A stretch of 64,000 nt of DNA from RUG563 sp045589355 (GTDB lineage: Bacteria; Bacillota; Clostridia; Christensenellales; Aristaeellaceae), in contig JAZNOW010000013.1 in the NCBI GenBank assembly GCA_045589355.1, positions 14,265 to 78,264 on the forward strand, given 5' to 3'. Below are positions 32,713-40,345 of the stretch, one piece after another; positions within the stretch are counted from its first letter, which is position 1; each line of letters opens with the position of its first letter. Made by a program: the position numbers and the translations under genes. Below the pieces are notes generated by a model. The model saw nothing but the letters and a program-made list of their open reading frames with translations. It did not search any database and was not told where the DNA came from.

Positions 32713-32911
32713 AGTGGCTCCTTTCAGACTGACGGCTCGCTTGTGGTACCTTCATTATACCATAGCTGCCGAAAATGTCCAGCGCATCATGCCGGATCAG
32801 CCGCATCAGTTTTTCTTCAAAGGACTCGGTGCTCTGGGGTGTATAGTGGATATTTGCCCGATAAAGGGTGGTGCCGATCTTCCGGCTGAAACCAAAGGTT
32901 TTGTTCTCCAT
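32693..32911 (-). CDS. TnpW-like transposon protein
   Basis: The 72-residue protein starts MENKTFGFSRKIGTTLYRAN and continues IHYTPQSTESFEEKLMRLI, the conserved core of the TnpW family encoded next to tnpX in Tn4451-type elements. Its function is unknown. GAGGAATTC precedes the ATG, and its 3' end overlaps the recombinase start, so the two are translationally coupled. Confidence 0.8.
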   Translation of the reverse strand: MENKTFGFSRKIGTTLYRANIHYTPQSTESFEEKLMRLIRHDALDIFGSYGIMKVPQASRQSERSHYGYQAG

Positions 32912-32982
32912 GAATTCCTCACTTTCTGGAAATGTTGGAATGATATCGTGTCGCTTATGCAGTCCATCATTGCTGTTTCCTC

Positions 32983-33192
32983 TCATTGTTCTCGTGCTTT
33001 TGTGTTGGTGTGGCTTTTCAGCCATCGGATCAGGTCAGCCTTCATGACCAGCTTGCGTTTGCCGATGTGCAGCGTAGGGAAATCCGTGCTGCTGAGCAGG
33101 TTGTAGGCGCTTGCCCGCGAGATTCGCAGGGCCAAAGCAATCTGCCGGGCATCCAGAATGTCCGGCAGATCATCGAAGAGTTGATAGCTCAT
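32983..33192 (-). CDS. excisionase-type helix-turn-helix protein
   Basis: The 69-residue protein (MSYQLFDDLPDILDARQIAL) contains a MerR/AlpA-like winged helix: ALRISRASAYNLLSSTDFPT followed by IGKRKLVMKADLIRWL. This is the standard excisionase layout (helix-turn-helix plus R-W-L closing). It should direct the recombinase towards excision. GGAGGAAC precedes the ATG. Confidence 0.85.
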   Translation of the reverse strand: MSYQLFDDLPDILDARQIALALRISRASAYNLLSSTDFPTLHIGKRKLVMKADLIRWLKSHTNTKAREQ

Positions 33193-33211
33193 GTTCCTCC
33201 TTTCCCGCATA

Positions 33212-33241
33212 GAAAAAGCAGCCACGCCAGGCGTGACTGCT
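33212..33241 (-). terminator. terminator after the sigma-like regulator gene
   Basis: An imperfect stem AGCAGCCACGCC/GGCGTGACTGCT; on the minus strand it is followed by TTTTTCTATG. Confidence 0.65.
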
Positions 33242-33259
33242 GATATGCGTATGATGTTG

Positions 33260-34195
33260 TTACTTGGTGTGAGCGTCGAGGAAGTCGCTGTACTCAGCGG
33301 ATATGAAATCCGTATAGGCAGCCGCGATCTTCTCGATCCGCTTCTTGACTGCGCTGGGGGTTTTATAGCCAACCTTGTCTGCAATTTCCTGCATGGTGCG
33401 GCCGTCGTTGCGCATTTGCAGGATAATCCGATCCTGCTCGGTCAGTTTTCCCTTGAACTGTTCGATTTGCATGCTGGATGCCACATGGTTCTCAAACGAT
33501 TCCCTTGGGTCGGGAATATCGTAGAGGGTTTCGCCGTCCACCACCGTGCCGTTCTCCAGCATATCCTCGATGGAGATGGGTGCGCTCTTCCGACTGTGAT
33601 TCCACGTCCGCTCAAAATCACGGCGAACCGTGCTTGAACCATCGTAGTCCGCATTCTGACGATGAAGCCAGGTTTCATCAATCACCGGCTGAAGATTGTT
33701 TTCCTCAATAGCGATCTCCGTCATCACAGCAACGATGTTGCTGAACTGGCCCCATCCCAGCCACGGCAATTCCTGATCCTTCTTCAGATCGAACAGCCGC
33801 TGCAGCGTCCAGTTGGTGCGTTTCTCCATGATCTGCTTGAAATGATGCACCAGCGTGTACGCAATTCTCCAGATGGGGAAATCGCCGGAGTAGTTCCGCC
33901 AGTCGCCGGGAATGGGCTTGTACTCGCCATTCTTGCCGGGAACAAGGATGTACTGCCAAGCTGCCCAGGCGTAGCAATCCCAGATAAGCTCCAGAAAAGC
34001 GTCGTTGTTGATCATGCCCCAGTATTCCTCGGAGTTCATGATCGGGCGCATGTTGCGCGGCAGCTTCAAATAGGAAGCACGCTTCTCTACCAGCTCTCTG
34101 GGCAGCGCATAGAACATCATCAGCCAGCGAAGGTTGCTGTTCCCCGGAATCACAAAGTAATTCTCTGCTTCCGGTATCTTTAGTTCAAGGGACAA
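33260..34195 (-). CDS. transposon protein with sigma-70 region 4-like C-terminus
   Basis: The product of about 311 residues has an N-terminal region of unknown fold (FVIPGNSNLRWLMMFYALPR) with several Trp-rich helices, and a C-terminal helix-turn-helix that looks like sigma region 4 or a related regulator: KLTEQDRIILQMRNDGRTMQ, EIADKVGYKTPSAVKKRIEK. It is likely to be a regulator of element genes. The TTG at 34195 is seven bases after GGAGG and fits best; an ATG at 34210 lies in front of that ribosome binding site. It forms its own unit ahead of xis. Confidence 0.65.
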   Translation of the reverse strand: MSLELKIPEAENYFVIPGNSNLRWLMMFYALPRELVEKRASYLKLPRNMRPIMNSEEYWGMINNDAFLELIWDCYAWAAWQYILVPGKNGEYKPIPGDWRNYSGDFPIWRIAYTLVHHFKQIMEKRTNWTLQRLFDLKKDQELPWLGWGQFSNIVAVMTEIAIEENNLQPVIDETWLHRQNADYDGSSTVRRDFERTWNHSRKSAPISIEDMLENGTVVDGETLYDIPDPRESFENHVASSMQIEQFKGKLTEQDRIILQMRNDGRTMQEIADKVGYKTPSAVKKRIEKIAAAYTDFISAEYSDFLDAHTK

Positions 34196-34210
34196 AGGTG
34201 TCACCTCCAT

Positions 34211-34446
34211 TCAGTTTTTTACCCCCTCATAGTATAGGGCACGAAAACGGGCTGTTTTTTCCAGGATTTCAAAACTTTTTCAAATTTCTTTGAAAAGATC
34301 ATGGTTCATCCGTGTGCATTATAACTTGTCTATTGATAGCTGTCTATGTTTTCGGCAGAAGTAGTCAGATAGCGACAGGATTTGTGAGAATCATTGGACC
34401 ATACAAGAAAAGCCCGGCAGAGCTGGTCTGCCGGGCGGGATGGATA
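34211..34446. other. intergenic region with terminator for the tnpV unit
   Basis: AT-rich. It contains the terminator at 34401-34436 (minus strand) and should hold the promoter of the sigma-like regulator gene; no clear promoter was identified. Confidence 0.4.
34401..34436 (-). terminator. terminator of the tnpV unit
   Basis: GCCCGGCAGA pairs with TCTGCCGGGC; on the minus strand it is followed by TTTTCTTGT. It lies 10 bases after the stop codon at 34447. Confidence 0.8.
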
Positions 34447-34722
34447 CTATTCACTTTTTGAGTCTGCGGTTTGCTTGATCGTTAGGCCCAGATGGCTCTC
34501 CTGCATCTCCGCAATACGCTTTCGCAGATCGTACAGCGCAGTACCGATGGTATCGAAGGCTGAGGCAGCGATCTCTTCATGGTTTCGCATGCCCAACGAA
34601 TGAAGCGGCGAAGCGTCACCTTCATACAGCGCCAGCGCACCTTCAGCAAGCAGACGGATGTCAGCGATGTCATTGCCCACGTTCCAGAAGTATGTGTTCA
34701 GCGTTCTGATCTGATCGTTCAT
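34447..34722 (-). CDS. small helical transposon protein of unknown function
   Basis: The 91-residue product (MNDQIRTLNTYFWNVGNDIA) is predicted helical, with DIRLLAEGALALYEGDASPL and FDTIGTALYDLRKRIAEMQE. No family was recognised. Its ATG overlaps the TnpV stop codon by one base (TGATG), so the two are co-translated. It is followed directly by a terminator. Confidence 0.65.
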   Translation of the reverse strand: MNDQIRTLNTYFWNVGNDIADIRLLAEGALALYEGDASPLHSLGMRNHEEIAASAFDTIGTALYDLRKRIAEMQESHLGLTIKQTADSKSE

Positions 34723-35093
34723 CACACATACACCAGCTCTGCATAGATGATCTCTTCAGCACAGGCACGGATGTTGTTCATGGCACCCACCCATGCCATT
34801 GTATCTCTGGCCTTAAGTTCTTCGGAAATGCCTTGTGAGGTCTTCATACTCTCAACGAGGCTTTCCAGACGTTCAATGGCTTCCTGATTGACTTGAACGA
34901 GATACTTGGACAATTCGCCGGTCAACAGCAGTTCGTTGAACAGGATAGGGCGATGCTTCCGCAGGAACTCCTTGCGCCGCCTGCCCCAGATGCCAATGTC
35001 TCCTGCATCCGGTGGGAGGGCAATATTGGGAAAGTAGTAGTCTCCGATTTTCGTATAGGAGATGTTCAGGTCGGATTCGTGCTCTTGTTTCAT
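34722..35093 (-). CDS. TnpV-like transposon protein
   Basis: The 123-residue protein fits the TnpV family: an N-terminal YTKIGDYYFPNIALPPDA, then the basic GRRRKEFLRKHRPILFNELL, and a C-terminus with MAWVGAMNNIRACAEEIIYA ending LVYV. TnpV is one of the conserved accessory genes of Tn4451/Tn4453 and of many Clostridial elements; its role is unknown. GAAAGGAG precedes the ATG. It is the outermost gene at the right end of the element. Confidence 0.85.
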   Translation of the reverse strand: MKQEHESDLNISYTKIGDYYFPNIALPPDAGDIGIWGRRRKEFLRKHRPILFNELLLTGELSKYLVQVNQEAIERLESLVESMKTSQGISEELKARDTMAWVGAMNNIRACAEEIIYAELVYV

Positions 35094-35119
35094 GGTGGCA
35101 GCTCCTTTCGCAATGAAAA

Positions 35120-35227
35120 TAGCGGTTATGATGAAGGTTTTTTCCTTTCGTCATAACCGCTACCATTCACCACAAACGAGCCGCAGTCATGATGTGATTG
35201 GAAGGATAAAACCTTCCTTTACATCAT
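35120..35227. repeat. two terminal hairpins at the right end of the transposon
   Basis: Hairpin one: TAGCGGTTATGA (35120-35131) with TCATAACCGCTA (35151-35162). Hairpin two: ATGATGT...GGAAGG (35189-35205) with CCTTCC...ACATCAT (35212-35227). They lie upstream of tnpV and may be recombinase sites or a structured leader. Confidence 0.55.
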
Positions 35228-35246
35228 ACTCGCGAAAGGAATGTTC

Positions 35247-35260
35247 TCAGCCGGTTTTCT
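35247..35260 (+). repeat. right half of the interrupted terminator stem
   Basis: CTCAGCCGGTTTTC is complementary to the repeat at 22303-22320; see the entry there. On the minus strand it follows the cotH stop codon by 32 bases. Confidence 0.5.
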
Positions 35261-35292
35261 TCTTTGATTTTTGTTGCGCCCGAAGGCTTTTC

Positions 35293-37275
35293 TTACTCAA
35301 ACACTGCGGTGATGGCGCAGGAATCGGTGATGGTCACCTGCGTGGTGAGGGCGGTGGGATCGGAGAAAACGGTGTTCTTGTTGTTGCTTTCCCAGCCCTT
35401 GAAGGTGGCGCCGTCCCGGGGCACGGCGGTGAGGGTGATGGGGTATTCGGTGAACAGCTTGGTTTCCACCGTCTGGTTGAACGCCTTGTCGTCCCGGTTG
35501 TTCATGATCACGCTGCCCTTTTCCCCGTCCGATACTTTCAGGTTCACGTTTGCCGGGGTTTCCAGGCCAAAGGCCTTGGCGGCAATATCCGGGAAGCGGC
35601 TGTAGCGGCCCTCGAAATAGGTGCCCAGGATTTTCAGCTTGCCGGAGTAGTGGTTATCCAGGCTCCATTCCGCCACCCAGTAGGGGCCAAAACGCAGGAA
35701 GGTCTGGTCCATATAGGGGGAATACTGGGCGGTCATGTCCTTGAGGAGGGCTTTGGTGCGGTCCGTGGTGAAGTAGAGGTTGCGCACGTCGCTCATGGAA
35801 AGCAACAGTTCCCGGCGGAAGTCTTCATTCTTCATCAGCTGCTTCACCAGCGCGCCCATGTGCATTTCGTCGTATTCGGCGTAGAACAGAGGATCGGAAA
35901 GGGTATCGTTGGAATAGCCCCTGCCGTCGCCGTACACGTCGGAGGAATAATCGGTATCAAAGAGCATCATGCGCCATTTGCCGTCGGCCAGGGGATGATC
36001 GCTTGCTTCGGTATCCCTTACCCGCCACATCATCCAGTTGTTGTTCTGGAAAATGCCGTCTTCGTTGTGGATGTACAGGGCGATGGCCACATAATCGGCA
36101 AAGGATTTCATATCCAGCATTTCGCAGGCCTGGGCGTAGATTTTGGGATCGGACATATCTTCGTAGAGGATGAAGTCGAACATTTCCCAGAACAGATCTT
36201 CGTCGATGCCTTCTTCGTCGCCGTCCTTCAGCTCGCCGTTTTTGATCAGGATCACGTTTTCGTTATCGATGCCGTAGTGATGCTGGATGTAGTTGTCGTT
36301 GAATTCTTCGGTGAGGGTGTACACGCCCCAGTATTCGCCGTTGATGTAGCCTACCACCGGACGGGTGGAGGCCACTTCCATTTCCATTCCTTCGGACAGG
36401 CGGGAAATGAAAGGATCGCGGATCTTGGTGTTGTCCCGGTCGTTGCCGCCGTTGCGCAGGGTGACGGCCTTGTATTTGTCCTGAATTTCGCCGGTTTCCT
36501 CGTTGACGTTATCGGCAAAGAGGGGATACTTGATGCTCTTTTTGCCGTATTCATCCCGGGCGATCAGGCGCAGGCTCTTCTGGGGGGCGGTGCGGCTGGT
36601 GCCGCCTTTGATGCGCACACCCATGTTCTGGGAAAAGCTTTCCCCTTCCGCCATCAGAAAATCCACCACCACCGGGCGTTCCCATTCCTTGCCGGTGTTG
36701 GAATAGTTGCCCACGGCCTGCCAGGCTTCATAGGGCTCTTCCTGCTCTTCGTTCCATTCTTCATGGGTGGCGCCCAGCACATAAATGCCGGTTTCGTAAT
36801 CGAAAAGATCCTTTTCGTCCATGATCAGGCTGACGACGGGCAGGTCGCCGAAGGTTTCGGCCCGGTCATACCCCACAAAGAAGGTGCCGGCCGCGGTATC
36901 CACCACATTGCCTTCCGCATCGATGGCAGCGGCGCGGATCACATGGGCGGAGGGAAAATCCACCCAGGGCACAAAGCGGTTTTCTTCCAGGTTGGTTTCC
37001 AGGTTCTTGGAAAGCAAGTCCGGCTTGTTAACGGTGGAAGACAGGGCAATGGGCCCTTCGTACAGCCGGCTGTCCGCGGTGGGGGCGGTGCCGTCCATGG
37101 TGTAGTAAATGGTAACGTCGTTGGAATTGCAGGTGATCTCCACTTCCGTGGCGTCCGGCAGGAAGCCGCTTTCCAGGCTGAGATCCACGTCAATTTCTTC
37201 CGCAGCGGCACAGGTAAAGGCCAGCAGCGTCAGGCACAAAGCCAGAAACAGAGAACGAAATAACGTACGCTTCAT
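35293..37275 (-). CDS. CotH kinase family protein, secreted
   Basis: The 660-residue product has a signal peptide (LFLALCLTLLAFTCAAAEE), a chitobiase C-terminal-like/FN3-type domain (TIYYTMDGTAPTADSRLYEG), a CotH domain with the modified G-loop GVRIKGGTSRTAPQKSL and the acidic motif FDTDYSSDVYGDGRG, and a C-terminal repeat like the InlB B-repeat (LTAVPRDGATFKGWESNNK). CotH proteins are atypical secreted protein kinases; in spores they phosphorylate coat proteins, but many Clostridial members are cell-surface or cellulosome-linked. The protein is acidic overall. It has its own promoter, and its former terminator seems split by the transposon. Confidence 0.88.
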   Translation of the reverse strand: MKRTLFRSLFLALCLTLLAFTCAAAEEIDVDLSLESGFLPDATEVEITCNSNDVTIYYTMDGTAPTADSRLYEGPIALSSTVNKPDLLSKNLETNLEENRFVPWVDFPSAHVIRAAAIDAEGNVVDTAAGTFFVGYDRAETFGDLPVVSLIMDEKDLFDYETGIYVLGATHEEWNEEQEEPYEAWQAVGNYSNTGKEWERPVVVDFLMAEGESFSQNMGVRIKGGTSRTAPQKSLRLIARDEYGKKSIKYPLFADNVNEETGEIQDKYKAVTLRNGGNDRDNTKIRDPFISRLSEGMEMEVASTRPVVGYINGEYWGVYTLTEEFNDNYIQHHYGIDNENVILIKNGELKDGDEEGIDEDLFWEMFDFILYEDMSDPKIYAQACEMLDMKSFADYVAIALYIHNEDGIFQNNNWMMWRVRDTEASDHPLADGKWRMMLFDTDYSSDVYGDGRGYSNDTLSDPLFYAEYDEMHMGALVKQLMKNEDFRRELLLSMSDVRNLYFTTDRTKALLKDMTAQYSPYMDQTFLRFGPYWVAEWSLDNHYSGKLKILGTYFEGRYSRFPDIAAKAFGLETPANVNLKVSDGEKGSVIMNNRDDKAFNQTVETKLFTEYPITLTAVPRDGATFKGWESNNKNTVFSDPTALTTQVTITDSCAITAVFE

Positions 37276-37310
37276 CCTTAGGTGCTCCTTTTTCGGTTAA
37301 AAGTCTTCTT

Positions 37311-37340
37311 ATTATACCATATGCCCGGAGGAAGGGTCAA
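37311..37340 (-). promoter_or_regulatory. cotH promoter
   Basis: On the minus strand TTGACC (37335-37340), 18-base spacer, TATAAT (37311-37316). Confidence 0.65.
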
Positions 37341-37455
37341 CGAAAATACAGATAAAAAGCCGGCCTTTGTCACAAGCGGAGCAGGATGTGTCCCGGATGA
37401 AGGAAGGACGATAGCAAAGAAGCAGCAAAAAGACAGGAAGGGAGCCCGGCATACC

Positions 37456-37484
37456 TTGCATTTGATGGGACTGTATTGTACAAT
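37456..37484 (+). promoter_or_regulatory. promoter of the GltD-like gene
   Basis: TTGCAT (37456-37461), 17-base spacer, TACAAT (37479-37484), 37 bases before the start codon. Confidence 0.65.
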
Positions 37485-37520
37485 ATTCGGGACAAAAATG
37501 TACGAAGAAGGATGGATGGT

Positions 37521-38774
37521 ATGGCATTACATGTTATGGACGAAGTGAACCGCTGCCTGCAGTGCAAAAACCCGCAGTGCCAGAAGGCGTGCCCCATCAA
37601 TACCCCCATTCCGGAAGTGATTCGCCTTTTGCGGGAAAACAAGCTGGACGAAGCGGGCTGGCTTCTGTTTGAAAACAATCCCCTGACCACCGTCTGCAGC
37701 CTGATCTGCAACCATGAAAACCAATGCGAGGGTCACTGCGTGCTGGGCAGGAAAAGCGTGCCCGTGCATTTTTCCACCATTGAGCAGTACGTTTCCCGCA
37801 CCTATGCTCCCAAAATGGTGCGCGGGCCCCGGGAGTGGAACGGCATGCGGGCGGCCATCATCGGCTCCGGCCCCGCCGGCATCACCATTGCCATCATTCT
37901 GGCCCGCTACGGGTATAAGGTGACCATCTTTGAAAGCAAGAACGAAATCGGCGGCGTGCTCCGCTATGGCATTCCGGATTTCCGCCTGCCCAAGGCCATT
38001 CTGGACGATATCCAGTACCGCCACATTGAAATGAAGGGCATCAGGGTGCGCCCCAATGTGAACATCGGCGGTGCCATCGGCATTGATGATCTGTTCCGGG
38101 ACGGCTACAAGGCCATTTTCGTGGGCACGGGCGTGTGGAAGCCCAACGCCCTGCACATCAAGGGCGAAACCCTGGGCCATGTGCACTTTGGCATCCATTA
38201 CCTCAACAGCCCCGATTCCTTCAAGCTGGGCCAGCGGGTGATCGTGATCGGCGCCGGCAATGCCGCCATGGACGTGGCGCGCACCGCCCTGCGCCATGGC
38301 GTGGAGTATCTGACCTGCTTCTCCATCACCCCCCAGGTGGCGGCCAGCCAGTATGAATTCACCTATGCCAAGCTGGAAGGCGTGGCCTTTGAGTACTGCA
38401 AGCGGCCGGTGGAAATTGTGGACGAAGGCGTGGTTTTCTGCGACGTGATTTGCAATGAAGACGGCAGCTTCACCGATGTGCCGGGAACGGAAAAGCTGTA
38501 CGAAGCGGACAGCGTTATTGTTTCCATCAGCCAGGGGCCGCAGAATGTGATCGTCCGGTCCACCGAAGGGCTGGAGACCAACAAAAACGGCCTGCTGGTG
38601 GCCGACGAATACGGCAACACCTCCCGCCCCGGCATTTTCTCCGGCGGCGATGTGGTGCATGGCCCCCGGACGGTGGTGGAAGCGGTGGCCCACAGCAAAA
38701 TTGTGGCCGAAACCATGCACCGGTACATGCAGTCTTTGAAAGAAAAGGAAGACGCCGGCGCCGCGGCACAGTGA
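37521..38774 (+). CDS. GltD-like NAD(P)-dependent oxidoreductase
   Basis: The 417-residue flavoprotein has the glutamate synthase small subunit layout: an N-terminal cysteine-rich region for iron-sulphur clusters (CLQCKNPQCQKACP and CSLICNHENQCEGHC), an FAD-binding loop AAIIGSGPAGITIAI, and a second nucleotide loop VIVIGAGNAAMDVARTA, with a C-terminal FSGGDVVHGPRTVVEAV that closes the FAD site. No large subunit is adjacent, so it may transfer electrons for another oxidoreductase (compare NfnB or stand-alone GltD proteins). The ATG at 37521 is nine bases after AGAAGG. A bidirectional terminator follows. Confidence 0.85.
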   Translation: MALHVMDEVNRCLQCKNPQCQKACPINTPIPEVIRLLRENKLDEAGWLLFENNPLTTVCSLICNHENQCEGHCVLGRKSVPVHFSTIEQYVSRTYAPKMVRGPREWNGMRAAIIGSGPAGITIAIILARYGYKVTIFESKNEIGGVLRYGIPDFRLPKAILDDIQYRHIEMKGIRVRPNVNIGGAIGIDDLFRDGYKAIFVGTGVWKPNALHIKGETLGHVHFGIHYLNSPDSFKLGQRVIVIGAGNAAMDVARTALRHGVEYLTCFSITPQVAASQYEFTYAKLEGVAFEYCKRPVEIVDEGVVFCDVICNEDGSFTDVPGTEKLYEADSVIVSISQGPQNVIVRSTEGLETNKNGLLVADEYGNTSRPGIFSGGDVVHGPRTVVEAVAHSKIVAETMHRYMQSLKEKEDAGAAAQ

Positions 38775-38800
38775 CGGGTTTTGCACGAAATCTGGCAAAT

Positions 38801-38842
38801 AAAAACCGGGAGAGAAAGCAAGCCTTCTCTTCCGGTTTTTTT
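38801..38842. terminator. bidirectional intrinsic terminator
   Basis: AAACCGG-AGAGAA pairs with TTCTCT-CCGGTTT; T runs lie on both strands. It is shared by the GltD-like gene and the convergent Gfo/Idh/MocA operon. Confidence 0.85.
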
Positions 38843-38859
38843 ATTTGTGCGCAGGGCTG

Positions 38860-39831
38860 TCAATAGCCGATGGCGGCCAGGATACGGTCCATGGTGCGGG
38901 CCAGCATGAGGGAAAACTGTTCCGACACATGGGGCGTTTCCCCATTGAGGATGCACCGGCCCAGCTGTTCCACTTCCAGCCGGTAGTTCTGCGGGGCAAA
39001 CACCGTTTTCTCTTCGGTATGGCCGTTCATGGTCAGGCGCCAGGAAAGCGTTCCCTGCTGGTTGAATTCCGCAGCGGAGCGGATGGAACCCTTTTCGCCG
39101 TGGATGTGGAACCGGTCCAGCCGGCGGAACTGGCCGGTGGGCAGGGCCATGCCGCTGGTGAAGTGGGCCTTGGCGCCGTTTTTGAAGGTGAGGATGCCGG
39201 TGGACAGGGTATCAATGCCCTGGTCGGAGAAGGTGGCGGTTGCCAGCACGTGCTGCGGTTCCTCCCCGAACATCCAGAGGATCTGGCTGATGGCATAGCA
39301 GCCCAGGTCATAGGTGCCGCCGCCGTAGGTTTCCTTGCGCATGCGGATGTTTTCCAAAGGATAATCGGAGGTGACGAACGCGCTTTCCATGTACCGGAGG
39401 GGCCCCAGCCCGTCTACGTCCTTTTTCACGGCGGAAACGATGGGGCTGTGGAGATAAGCGAAAGCTTCCATCAGGAAAACGCCGTTTTCCCTGGCGCAGC
39501 GGAACATTTCTTCCGCCTCTTTTGCGTTCACGGCCAGCGGCTTTTCGCACAGCACATGCTTTTTGGCCTGCAATGCTTTTTTCGTCCATTCCAGGTGCAG
39601 CTGGTTGGGCAGGGGAATGTACACCGCCTGCACCTTTTCATCGGCAAGCAGGGCGTCGTAGCTGCCGTAAGCCTTTTCGAAGCCGAACTGGCTTTTGAAC
39701 TGCTCCGCCTTTTCCATAGAACGGCCGGCAATGGCGTACAAATGGCAGTTTTCTGCCTGCTGCATGCCGGGGATGGTGCACCCTTTGGCAATATCGGCTG
39801 TGCCCAGCACGCCCCAGTTGATCTTACGCAT
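38860..39831 (-). CDS. Gfo/Idh/MocA family oxidoreductase
   Basis: The 323-residue protein opens INWGVLGTADIAKGCTIPGM, the Rossmann NAD(P) loop of this family, followed by the conserved CEKPLAVNAKEAEEM (catalytic Lys in EKP) and the C-terminal beta-sheet domain. It should oxidise or reduce a sugar or inositol-type substrate; the specificity cannot be predicted. It is the last gene of a four-gene leftward unit and follows the P-loop kinase gene after 12 bases. AAGGAGGAAAAACC precedes the ATG. Confidence 0.88.
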   Translation of the reverse strand: MRKINWGVLGTADIAKGCTIPGMQQAENCHLYAIAGRSMEKAEQFKSQFGFEKAYGSYDALLADEKVQAVYIPLPNQLHLEWTKKALQAKKHVLCEKPLAVNAKEAEEMFRCARENGVFLMEAFAYLHSPIVSAVKKDVDGLGPLRYMESAFVTSDYPLENIRMRKETYGGGTYDLGCYAISQILWMFGEEPQHVLATATFSDQGIDTLSTGILTFKNGAKAHFTSGMALPTGQFRRLDRFHIHGEKGSIRSAAEFNQQGTLSWRLTMNGHTEEKTVFAPQNYRLEVEQLGRCILNGETPHVSEQFSLMLARTMDRILAAIGY

Positions 39832-39843
39832 GGTTTTTCCTCC

Positions 39844-40332
39844 TTAAGGACGGGTATTTACATACCACACGTCCATTTCTTCCCGGGAAGGGGCTTCGAA
39901 CAGGCGCTCCAGCTTGGCCGCCAGCCCCTCATCAATGAAATAGGCGTCGGATCTGCCTGCTTCAATGGCCTTGTTGCGTTCGGCTATGTTCTTTTGCCAG
40001 TTTTCGTCGCTGATATCGATGTAGTGAAATTCGCAGGGGATGCCTTTTTCTTCATAGAAGGCCCGGGCGGCCTCCCGGTGCTGCTTTTGCCAGAAACCCC
40101 AGTCCAGCACCACATTGGCCCCGGCTTCGATGATGTCGAGGGACTTTTTGAACAGATACTGCTGGGTGCGCCGGCTGATCAGGTCATGCCTGTCTCCCAG
40201 CAAGGGATCAAACAGGGCCAGCATCAGTTCATCGCAGGACAATACCACGGCTTTTTCCTGCTTGCGGATCCTTTCGGCATAGGTGCTTTTGCCGCAGCAC
40301 AGCTTGCCGCAAAGAAGAATGGCTTTGTTCAT
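39844..40332 (-). CDS. P-loop AAA-type kinase/ATPase
   Basis: The 162-residue protein (MNKAILLCGKLCCGKSTYAE) contains Walker A GKLCCGKST, an SCDELM segment near residue 32 and VVLDWGFWQKQHREAARAF, a lid-type region as in zeta-toxin/chloramphenicol-phosphotransferase-like small kinases. The substrate is unknown. It lies between an uncharacterised protein gene and the Gfo/Idh/MocA gene with gaps of about 13 bases, so it is co-transcribed. Confidence 0.8.
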   Translation of the reverse strand: MNKAILLCGKLCCGKSTYAERIRKQEKAVVLSCDELMLALFDPLLGDRHDLISRRTQQYLFKKSLDIIEAGANVVLDWGFWQKQHREAARAFYEEKGIPCEFHYIDISDENWQKNIAERNKAIEAGRSDAYFIDEGLAAKLERLFEAPSREEMDVWYVNTRP

Positions 40333-40345
40333 GGGCGGCTCCCTA

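Larger units (their letters stand above)
22316..35248. mobile_element. Tn4451-like mobilizable transposon with cargo
   Basis: The segment is visibly AT-richer and differs in codon habits from both flanks. It encodes TnpV-, TnpW- and TnpX-like proteins, an excisionase, a DUF3847 protein and a MobQ relaxase with an oriT, the gene set of the Tn4451/Tn4453 family, plus cargo (reverse transcriptase and an ECF sigma/ABC operon). All genes read leftward. No type IV secretion genes are present, so it would be mobilized by helper elements. The ends are inferred from the gene content, from terminal hairpins at 35120-35227, and from the split host terminator; TnpX-type recombinases leave only a dinucleotide duplication, so exact ends cannot be read. 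Confidence 0.8.
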
